NCBI GenBank assembly: GCA_947070915.1
Contig: CAMTDY010000072.1
Coordinates: 1 to 12,960 of the forward strand
Source: an uncultured Roseburia sp.
GTDB taxonomy: Bacteria > Bacillota > Clostridia > Lachnospirales > Lachnospiraceae
Direction of reading: 5' to 3'
DNA length: 12,960 nt
Of this stretch, positions 6,885 to 12,960 are shown piece by piece. The notes beneath the pieces were generated by a model, which saw only the letters and a program-made list of their open reading frames with translations, searched no databases and was not told the origin of the DNA. Numbering within the stretch: position 1 is the first letter of the stretch; every line of letters starts with the position of its first letter. The translations under genes and the position numbers were made by a program.

Positions 6885-8642
6885 TTGGATTCAGGAATAC
6901 AAAAAATGAAAAAAGAGGGACTTTCTATTCTTATTCTGTGTGCATTGGTTTTTGCTGTGCTATTTCTTTCTTTTGGTTTTCCGGAATATAATATATCCAT
7001 GCCCATTGCCTATAATGGCGGGGATGATTTTTCTGTATATAAAAATGCGAAAATGCTCTCAGAGGGTTCTGGGTGGATCAGTGGAACTCCGCGTCTGGGG
7101 GCTCCTTTTGGGGCAGAATATCATGACTTTATGCCAGATGCCCTGATGAATGTAGATAATTTGTTGATCAAATTTTTTGGTATTTTCACAGATGATATTA
7201 TTTTAAATGTTAATATAACTGTATTTTTTTTGTTTTTTGCCATAGCGGGGACAGCCTACTATGCATTGCGGCAGATGGGAGTAAGAAATGATTTTGCCAT
7301 CATGGGGGCAGTGACTTTTGATTTTATGTATTATCATTTTATGCGGATGATCGCGCATTTTTCACTGGGAGCTTATGAGTTTATACCGCTTTCGGTGCTT
7401 TTGTGCGTATGGCTCTGGAAGGATGAAAAGTTATTTGTGTTTGGAAAAGAGTTTTTCCGCTATAAGAAAAATTATCTTGTTATATTATTTGCGCTGCTGA
7501 TCGCGAATAACGGCATCGCTTATTATGCTTTTTTCACCTGTATGTTTTTGGGTATCACAGGAATATCAAAGACCATAAAAGAGAAGAAGCTCCGGTACCT
7601 GGGAAAAATGTGTGGAATGATCACGCCGATCGTCCTTTTTATGGCGGTGTCCCTGATTCCGTCGCTGCTGTATCAGCTGAAAAACGGTTTTCTTCTTACC
7701 ACCCGTCAGATCGGGGACTCCGAACTGTATGCGATGAAGATCATACAGCTCCTGATCCCGTATAAGGATTATGGAATTCAGAAACTTCAGGATTTTCATA
7801 ACGAATATTATAAGGTATTTACTTTTACGGAAGCCTTTATGTCTTATCTAGGACTGGTGGCTGGTGTTGGTTTTCTTTTCCTTCTATTTGCTATTCTGCG
7901 GAAGAGGACGAAAGAAAGCGATAATAAAAGTATTTTGACGCTATTGATAGAATTGAATATTTTTGCCGTGCTGTTTGCCACCATGGGAGGATTTAGCAGT
8001 ATTTTCGCCAATTTTGTGATGGGATTGATCCGGGGAGTGAACCGGATATCTATCTTTATCGGCTTTTTCTCGATCGCGGCGCTTTGCATTGTGATGACAA
8101 AGATGGTAAAACATGAATTTGTTCGGTTTAAGAGGGCAAAAGGTATCCTTTATGTCCTGTTTGTCGTGTTTGTGGTATTGGGGCTCAAGGATCAGATTCC
8201 AGATCATGTCACGGGAAATTCTGCGGTCTATGCAGAGGAAAGAGCTTCGGATGAGGAATTTATCCAGAGCATCGAGAGTCAGCTCCCTGCAGGGGCCATG
8301 ATCTACCAGTTGCCCTATCATCCCTATCCCGAGGGAGGGCCGGTATTGGATCTGGCAGACTATCATCTGTTGGTCGGCTATCTGTATTCCGATACCCTGC
8401 GCTGGAGTTATGGCGGCAGCAAGGGTCGGGAAGGCGACCAATGGAATAAGGAGATGTCGGAAAAAGAGCTGCCGGAGATGGTAGAGGCGTTGAAGAAAGA
8501 AGGATTTGCTGGGATTTATCTGGACAAGCGTGCATATGAGGAGGCTGTGTTTGACAATATATATAATGTCATCAATGTATGCCTTGGATATGAACCCAGC
8601 CACAGCAGAAATGAAAATTTATACTTTTGGAAATTTGAATAA
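6885..8642 (+). CDS. Second large polytopic membrane protein, putative GT-C type glycosyltransferase
   Basis: With the TTG start at 6885 the product has 585 residues; an ATG at 6849 would add 12 residues, including a charged KKREEEEE stretch that reads like a translated ribosome site. The first helix spans about 12-31. Directly after it, the first external loop has GGDDFSVY (D47, D48), the sort of acidic pair found in the first loop of GT-C enzymes. About ten further helices follow, then a soluble tail of about 150 residues from about 435, with conserved-looking QLPYHPYPEGG and LRWSYGGSKGREGDQW segments. It differs in sequence from the upstream membrane protein but shares its architecture. 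I infer that it transfers a lipid-linked sugar to a polymer outside the cell. The exact family is not recognised, and a flippase-like or other role is possible. Confidence 0.62.
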   Translation: MDSGIQKMKKEGLSILILCALVFAVLFLSFGFPEYNISMPIAYNGGDDFSVYKNAKMLSEGSGWISGTPRLGAPFGAEYHDFMPDALMNVDNLLIKFFGIFTDDIILNVNITVFFLFFAIAGTAYYALRQMGVRNDFAIMGAVTFDFMYYHFMRMIAHFSLGAYEFIPLSVLLCVWLWKDEKLFVFGKEFFRYKKNYLVILFALLIANNGIAYYAFFTCMFLGITGISKTIKEKKLRYLGKMCGMITPIVLFMAVSLIPSLLYQLKNGFLLTTRQIGDSELYAMKIIQLLIPYKDYGIQKLQDFHNEYYKVFTFTEAFMSYLGLVAGVGFLFLLFAILRKRTKESDNKSILTLLIELNIFAVLFATMGGFSSIFANFVMGLIRGVNRISIFIGFFSIAALCIVMTKMVKHEFVRFKRAKGILYVLFVVFVVLGLKDQIPDHVTGNSAVYAEERASDEEFIQSIESQLPAGAMIYQLPYHPYPEGGPVLDLADYHLLVGYLYSDTLRWSYGGSKGREGDQWNKEMSEKELPEMVEALKKEGFAGIYLDKRAYEEAVFDNIYNVINVCLGYEPSHSRNENLYFWKFE

Positions 8643-8661
8643 ATATTAGGAGGTAAGAAAA

Positions 8662-9438
8662 ATGAAGGCAGTTTTGCTTGCAGGTGGATTTGGGACGAGA
8701 ATCAGTGAGGAGAGTTATCTGAAACCCAAACCGATGGTTGAGATCGGAGAAAAACCGATCTTATGGCATATTATGAAGCTCTATGCCTGGTATGGCATCG
8801 ATGAGTTTGTGATTTGTGCCGGTTATAAGCAGCATGTGATCAAGGAATGGTTTGCCGATTATTTTCTTCATAACAGCGATGTGACCTTTGACTATACAAA
8901 GGGTGGAGAGATGATCGTTCACAATAATATTGCAGAACCATGGAAGGTAACGATTGTGGACACCGGACTGAATACGATGACGGGCGGCCGTGTTAAAAGA
9001 ATCAAAAAATATGTTGGGGATGAACCCTTTTTACTGACCTATGGTGATGGCGTCAGTGATATCAATATCAAAGAGCTCATTGAATTTCATAAGGCACATG
9101 GTAAGATCGCTACCATGAGTTCTTATAATGTGGGACAGCAGTTTGGTGTGCTGGATGTAGATGACAATGGTCTTGTCACGGCATTCCGGGAAAAGTCAAA
9201 TATTGACGGCGGACTGATCAATGTAGGTTATATGGTTCTCGAACCGGCGATCTTTGATTACATTGAAGGAGATTCTACGGTTTTTGAGAAGAAACCGTTG
9301 GAAATGCTGGCGAAAGAAGGACAGCTGGTATCACGCAAACACGACGGCTTCTGGCAGTGCATGGATACCCAGAGAGATAAGATGAAGCTGGAGGAGATGT
9401 GGACCGACGGAAATGCTCCGTGGAAAGTCTGGGATTAA
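8662..9438 (+). CDS. rfbF (ddhA): Glucose-1-phosphate cytidylyltransferase
   Basis: This 258-residue protein makes CDP-glucose from CTP and glucose-1-phosphate, the entry step to CDP-3,6-dideoxyhexoses. The nucleotidyltransferase motif LLAGGFGTR spans residues 5-13, followed by KPKPM (21-25). GDGVSD holds the metal-binding D129, and D235 in MDTQRDK is the likely second metal ligand. The stretches PILWHIMK, EPWKVTIVDTGLNTMTGGR and the FWQCMDT end are diagnostic for this enzyme rather than for dTDP- or UDP-glucose pyrophosphorylases. Length matches the Salmonella RfbF (about 257). The start is firm: AGGAGG lies 8 bases upstream. It sits 19 bases after the membrane-protein gene and leads the rfbF-rfbG-rfbH order known from Salmonella and Yersinia O-antigen loci. 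Confidence 0.96.
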   Translation: MKAVLLAGGFGTRISEESYLKPKPMVEIGEKPILWHIMKLYAWYGIDEFVICAGYKQHVIKEWFADYFLHNSDVTFDYTKGGEMIVHNNIAEPWKVTIVDTGLNTMTGGRVKRIKKYVGDEPFLLTYGDGVSDINIKELIEFHKAHGKIATMSSYNVGQQFGVLDVDDNGLVTAFREKSNIDGGLINVGYMVLEPAIFDYIEGDSTVFEKKPLEMLAKEGQLVSRKHDGFWQCMDTQRDKMKLEEMWTDGNAPWKVWD

Positions 9439-9485
9439 AAAGTTCCAGGGTACCGGCTCTGCAAAGCAAAAATGGAGGAATATAT

Positions 9486-10538
9486 ATGATCGATTTATCG
9501 TTTTTTAAAGGAAAAAAGGTTCTGGTGACAGGTCATACCGGTTTTAAAGGGACGTGGATGTGCCGCACCCTGATCGGAGCCGGAGCGGAGGTGACCGGAT
9601 ATTCTCTGGAACCGCCGACAGATCCCAATCTGTTTGCCATGGCAGAGATAGAGGATAAGATGAATTCCGTGATCGCAGATATCAGGGATCTGGACAAGCT
9701 CTCTGAAGTATTTCGTGAGTCTGCCCCGGAGATCGTGATCCATCTCGCCGCTCAGCCCATCGTCCGGGATTCCTATAAGGAGCCGGTCTATACCTATGAA
9801 ACGAATGTGATGGGCACTGTAAATATATGCGAATGCGTGAGACAGAATGACTGTGTAAAGAGCTTTTTGAACGTTACCACAGATAAGGTCTATGAGAACA
9901 GAGAGTGGGAGTGGGGATACCGGGAAAACGAGCCTCTGGATGGATACGACCCCTATTCCAACAGTAAATCCTGTTCCGAGCTGGTGACTCACAGCTATAA
10001 AAATTCCTTTTTTACCGACGACCGGGTGGCGGTGTCTACCGCAAGGGCAGGTAATGTCATCGGTGGCGGTGATTTTGCCAACGACCGTATTATTCCGGAC
10101 TGTGTCAGGGCAGCAGAGCAAAAGAAAGATATTATTATAAGGAATCCTTTTTCCACCAGGCCCTATCAGCATGTGCTGGAGCCGGTGATCGCGTATCTGA
10201 TGATCGTAAAAGAGCAGTATGAGAATCACGAGCTTCAGGGATACTATAATGTAGGGCCGGATGAAGTGGACTGTGTGACCACGGGAGACCTGGTAGAAAT
10301 GTTTGTGGAAAAATGGGGAGATGGTCTTAAATGGATCAATCAGTACGATGGAGGTCCCCATGAGGCAGGTTTCCTTAAACTGGACTGTTCCAAACTTAAG
10401 AAAACCTTTGGCTGGAAGACGACATGGTCTGTTTCAGAAGCTCTGGATAAGACGGTGGAGTGGACCAAGGCATGGTTTGCCGGTGAGAATATCGCGGATG
10501 TGATGGACCGTCAGATTCAGGAGTTTGTTGGAAAATAA
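9486..10538 (+). CDS. rfbG (ddhB): CDP-glucose 4,6-dehydratase
   Basis: This 350-residue extended SDR converts CDP-glucose to CDP-4-keto-6-deoxyglucose with bound NAD. The Rossmann motif is GHTGFKG (16-22). The active site shows T132-D133-K134 and Y157-x3-K161 (YSNSK). The stretches TTDKVYENREWEWGYRE and NVIGGGDFANDRIIPD are characteristic of this dehydratase. GGAGGA (9474-9479) lies 6 bases before the ATG at 9486. A longer in-frame reading from 9399 would begin inside the cytidylyltransferase gene with no ribosome site and is rejected. The 47-base gap to the previous gene holds no clear promoter or terminator, so it is probably cotranscribed. Length is close to the 357-359 residues I recall for enterobacterial homologues. 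Confidence 0.95.
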   Translation: MIDLSFFKGKKVLVTGHTGFKGTWMCRTLIGAGAEVTGYSLEPPTDPNLFAMAEIEDKMNSVIADIRDLDKLSEVFRESAPEIVIHLAAQPIVRDSYKEPVYTYETNVMGTVNICECVRQNDCVKSFLNVTTDKVYENREWEWGYRENEPLDGYDPYSNSKSCSELVTHSYKNSFFTDDRVAVSTARAGNVIGGGDFANDRIIPDCVRAAEQKKDIIIRNPFSTRPYQHVLEPVIAYLMIVKEQYENHELQGYYNVGPDEVDCVTTGDLVEMFVEKWGDGLKWINQYDGGPHEAGFLKLDCSKLKKTFGWKTTWSVSEALDKTVEWTKAWFAGENIADVMDRQIQEFVGK

Positions 10539-10570
10539 AGATAAAAACGTACGTGAAAGGAAATGATATT

Positions 10571-11911
10571 ATGTTTGAAAATATGAATGAGGCACAGGCA
10601 AGGGAGAGTATCTTAGAGCAGGTAAAAGAGTATTGTGATAAATACCACAATCAGGAAAAGCCTTTTGAAGAGGGAGACCGTATTCCCTACGCGTCCAGAT
10701 ATTATGGACACGAGGAGATGGTGAATCTGGTAGATAGTTCACTGGAGTTCTGGCTTACCTCCGGCCGTTATACGGATAAATTTGAAAAAGAATTTGCGGA
10801 GTATCTGGGAATCAGACACTGTTCCCTGGTAAATTCCGGTTCTTCTGCAAACCTTCTGGCATTTATGGCACTCACCTCCCCTCTGATGGGGGACCGCAGG
10901 ATCCTGCCGGGAGATGAAGTGATCACTGTGGCAGCCGGATTTCCCACAACCATCGCACCGATCATTCAGTACGGCGCGGTGCCGGTGTTTGTGGATATGA
11001 CCATTCCACAGTACAATATGGATGCTTCCATGCTTGAGGAGGCGCTTTCTGATAAGACCAAAGCGATCATGATCGCTCATACTTTGGGAAATCCCTGGGA
11101 TCTGGGAACCATCCGGGAATTCTGTGACAAGCATGGTCTGTGGCTGGTGGAAGACAACTGCGATGCATTAGGTTCTAAATACACCATCAATGGAGAAGAG
11201 AAGTTTACAGGAACCATCGGTGACGTGGGAACTTCCAGCTTCTATCCGCCGCATCATATGACAATGGGAGAGGGAGGAGCTGTCTATACCAACAATCCGC
11301 TGATCCATAAAGCGGTTCGTTCCCTGAGAGACTGGGGAAGAGACTGCGTGTGTCCTTCCGGCAGGGATAATATGTGTGGACACCGTTTTGATAAACAGTA
11401 CGGGGAACTTCCCCTGGGTTACGATCACAAGTATGTGTACTCCCATTTCGGATATAATTTGAAGGCAACGGATATGCAGGCGGCAGTGGGCTGTGCGCAG
11501 CTGGAAAAATTCCCTACATTTGTAGAAAAGAGAAGACATAATTTTGACCGTCTGAGAAAGGCATTGGAGGATGTGGAAGATAAACTGATTCTTCCGGAGG
11601 CTTGTCCGAATTCCAAACCAAGCTGGTTTGGATTCCTGCTTACCTGTCGTGAGGGTGTGGATAAGAATAAAGTTGTTCAGTATATTGAGGACCACGGTGT
11701 ACAGACTCGTATGCTGTTTGCCGGAAATATCGTAAAGCAGCCATGTTTTGATGAGTTCCGCGCTTCTGGTAAGGGATACCGTGTGATTGGCGATCTTGCG
11801 GTGACGGACCGGATCATGAAAGATACATTCTGGCTGGGAGTATATCCGGGCATGACAGATGCGAAGATCGATTATATGGCAAAGGTGATCAAAGAGGCTT
11901 TGCAGCAGTAA
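10571..11911 (+). CDS. rfbH (ddhC): CDP-4-keto-6-deoxyglucose 3-dehydrase (E1), PLP/[2Fe-2S] enzyme
   Basis: This 446-residue aminotransferase-fold protein removes the C3 hydroxyl from CDP-4-keto-6-deoxyglucose using PMP and an iron-sulfur cluster. The usual PLP lysine is replaced by His: in SFYPPHHMTMGEGG the residue at the lysine position is H228, the hallmark of E1. D195 (VEDNCDA) would contact the cofactor ring. The cluster cysteines are C197, C259, C261 and C269, the last three as CVC then seven residues then C, as in E1; the gap between C197 and C259 is 61 residues rather than the 57 I recall for Yersinia E1, because of a small insertion near KYTINGEEKF. The ATG at 10571 has AAAGGA 9 bases upstream; a GTG at 10553 lacks a ribosome site. 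No E3-type reductase gene is visible in the window. Confidence 0.96.
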   Translation: MFENMNEAQARESILEQVKEYCDKYHNQEKPFEEGDRIPYASRYYGHEEMVNLVDSSLEFWLTSGRYTDKFEKEFAEYLGIRHCSLVNSGSSANLLAFMALTSPLMGDRRILPGDEVITVAAGFPTTIAPIIQYGAVPVFVDMTIPQYNMDASMLEEALSDKTKAIMIAHTLGNPWDLGTIREFCDKHGLWLVEDNCDALGSKYTINGEEKFTGTIGDVGTSSFYPPHHMTMGEGGAVYTNNPLIHKAVRSLRDWGRDCVCPSGRDNMCGHRFDKQYGELPLGYDHKYVYSHFGYNLKATDMQAAVGCAQLEKFPTFVEKRRHNFDRLRKALEDVEDKLILPEACPNSKPSWFGFLLTCREGVDKNKVVQYIEDHGVQTRMLFAGNIVKQPCFDEFRASGKGYRVIGDLAVTDRIMKDTFWLGVYPGMTDAKIDYMAKVIKEALQQ

Positions 11912-11926
11912 CAGAATGGAGAAAAT

Positions 11927-12889
11927 ATGAAAAAAGTGATCAGTATACTTGTACCGACGTACAACGAAGAGGAAAATGTAGAACCGTTGAGTGAGGCGAT
12001 CATTGAAGAAATGGGGAAAAGCCTTCCCCAATATGATTACGAACTCGTGTTTATTGATAACGATTCCAATGACCAGACGAGGGAGAAGATCCGGGGGCTG
12101 TGTGCGGGGAATCCTAAGATCCGTGCCATTTTCAATGCGAAGAATTTTGGGCAGTTTAATTCCCCTTACTATGGACTGCTGCAGACCAGTGGTGAATGTA
12201 CGATACTGATGTGTGCAGATTTTCAGGATCCGATCTATATGATTCCCAGGCTGGTGCATGAGTGGGAGCAGGGAAATAAGATCGTTATCGGGATCAAGTC
12301 CAAAAGCAAGGAAAATAAGATCATGTATTTCCTTCGCAGCTGTTATTATAAGCTGATCAAGAGGATGTCCAGCGTGGAACAGATCGAACATTTTACCGGT
12401 TTTGGGCTCTATGACAAAGAGTTTATCGATGTGCTCAGGGAATTGGATGATCCCACTCCTTTTTTGCGTGGCATCGTGGCCGAACTTGGTTATAAGAGAA
12501 AGGATATCGAATATCAGCAGGAAAGACGCCGGGCGGGCAAAACCCATAATAACTGGTACAGTCTGTACGATGCGGCGATGCTCAGCTTTACTTCTTATAC
12601 CAAAGTCGGTATGCGTATCGCTACGATCCTTGGTTTTATCCTGTCGGGAATAAGTATACTGGTTGCACTGGTTTATCTGGTTATGAAACTGGTTTTCTGG
12701 GAGCGTTTTGTGGCAGGTATGACACCGATACTTTTAGGCATTTTTATATTTGGTTCGATTCAGCTGTTCTTTATCGGCCTGCTGGGAGAGTATATCATGA
12801 ATATCAGTTCCAGGGTGACCAGGAGGCCCCTTGTGATCGAAGAGGAGCGGGTGAATTTTGACAAGGCAGAATTAGAAGAGAAAAAGTAG
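11927..12889 (+). CDS. GtrB/DPM1-like polyprenyl-phosphate glycosyltransferase (GT2)
   Basis: This 320-residue protein has a cytoplasmic GT-A domain (about 1-215) and two C-terminal membrane helices (about 231-252 and 264-287). Such enzymes move a sugar from a nucleotide donor to undecaprenyl phosphate on the inner face of the membrane. Motifs in order: VPTYNEEENV (9-18), FIDNDSNDQT (43-52, in the place of the usual DDGSxDxT), NFGQFNSPYYG (73-83), ADFQDP (97-102, in the place of DxDLQDP), and QERRRAGKT near 198-206. GLLGEYI follows the second helix, as in many GtrB homologues. A GGAGA site 4 bases from the ATG and a 15-base gap to the E1 gene suggest the same operon. The donor may be the CDP-sugar of this locus or ordinary UDP-glucose; sequence does not decide. 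The family is sure, the substrate open. Confidence 0.92.
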   Translation: MKKVISILVPTYNEEENVEPLSEAIIEEMGKSLPQYDYELVFIDNDSNDQTREKIRGLCAGNPKIRAIFNAKNFGQFNSPYYGLLQTSGECTILMCADFQDPIYMIPRLVHEWEQGNKIVIGIKSKSKENKIMYFLRSCYYKLIKRMSSVEQIEHFTGFGLYDKEFIDVLRELDDPTPFLRGIVAELGYKRKDIEYQQERRRAGKTHNNWYSLYDAAMLSFTSYTKVGMRIATILGFILSGISILVALVYLVMKLVFWERFVAGMTPILLGIFIFGSIQLFFIGLLGEYIMNISSRVTRRPLVIEEERVNFDKAELEEKK

Positions 12890-12912
12890 ATGGTTTAGAG
12901 AGAGAGTATAGT

Positions 12913-12960
12913 ATGAAGATTAGAAAGAAAAAGCATTGGCTTGAGAGTTTTTTACTGGGG
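12913..12960 (+). CDS. Start of a further gene, cut by the right edge
   Basis: An ATG at 12913 opens a frame of 16 codons to the window end (MKIRKKKHWLESFLLG). It lies 23 bases after the glycosyltransferase gene, with a purine-rich GAGAGAG upstream as a weak ribosome site. The basic start followed by hydrophobic residues looks like the N-terminus of a membrane or secreted protein. Too little is visible to name it. Confidence 0.55.
   Translation, partial: MKIRKKKHWLESFLLG

Noticed and set aside
6885..8642. Low local GC of the membrane-protein genes compared with the ThDP and rfb genes, suggesting separate transfer
   Set aside because: The AT-rich stretches coincide with Phe/Ile/Leu-rich membrane helices (TTT, ATT, TTA codons); composition alone does not show a different origin.
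10547..10554. ACGTACGT palindrome in the gap before the E1 gene
   Set aside because: Eight bases only, with no further symmetry or spacing to a promoter; likely chance.
11168..12547. 459-codon minus-strand open frame across the E1 and glycosyltransferase genes
   Set aside because: It spans two well-identified + strand genes and their junction, and its product shows no family motif; the absence of stops reflects codon bias on the other strand.
1..12960. Search for CRISPR arrays, tRNA/rRNA genes, insertion sequences and long repeats
   Set aside because: No regularly spaced repeats, no transposase-like coding region with terminal repeats and no RNA-gene signature were seen by reading; gaps between genes are short apart from 790-1004.

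Overview
The window is a moderate-GC stretch with every supported gene on the + strand, strong AGGAGG-type ribosome sites and tightly packed operons. This fits a Gram-positive Firmicute, most likely a Lachnospiraceae-type clostridium; the taxonomic guess is inference from style only. The content is a cell-surface polysaccharide (glycan) biosynthesis locus.

Layout. (1) 1-789: the 3'-terminal part of a membrane acyltransferase that enters from the left edge. (2) 790-1004: a transcriptional boundary with two successive intrinsic terminators (about 815-846 and 867-904), then an extended -10 promoter (925-953). (3) 1005-4852: a tight three-gene unit: a thiamine-diphosphate (ThDP) acetolactate-synthase-like enzyme, a complete acyltransferase-3 family membrane protein, and an extended SDR sugar reductase/epimerase. 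(4) 4905-8642: two large polytopic membrane proteins that resemble GT-C glycosyltransferases, each preceded by its own near-consensus sigma-A promoter. (5) 8662-11911: the classic CDP-3,6-dideoxyhexose trio in the order cytidylyltransferase, CDP-glucose 4,6-dehydratase, and the PLP/[2Fe-2S] 3-dehydrase E1 (rfbF-rfbG-rfbH, also called ddhA-ddhB-ddhC). (6) 11927-12889: a polyprenyl-phosphate glycosyltransferase of the GtrB/DPM1 type, followed by the first 16 codons of another gene that runs off the right edge.

How it fits together. The ddhABC trio would turn glucose-1-phosphate into CDP-4-keto-3,6-dideoxyglucose. The ThDP enzyme sits in a sugar locus without ilvN or ilvC, which matches the position of YerE in the Yersinia yersiniose pathway: YerE adds a two-carbon acetyl branch to C4 of that intermediate, and a reductase (YerF) then reduces the branch. 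The SDR at 3911 is the natural candidate for the reductase. The GtrB-like enzyme and the two GT-C-like proteins suggest that a sugar is loaded onto a lipid carrier, flipped, and added to a surface polymer outside the membrane, with acyltransferases decorating it. The main hypothesis is therefore a branched-chain 3,6-dideoxyhexose (yersiniose-like) decoration system in a Gram-positive bacterium. The individual enzyme families are well supported; the final sugar structure and the lipid-linked route are inference.
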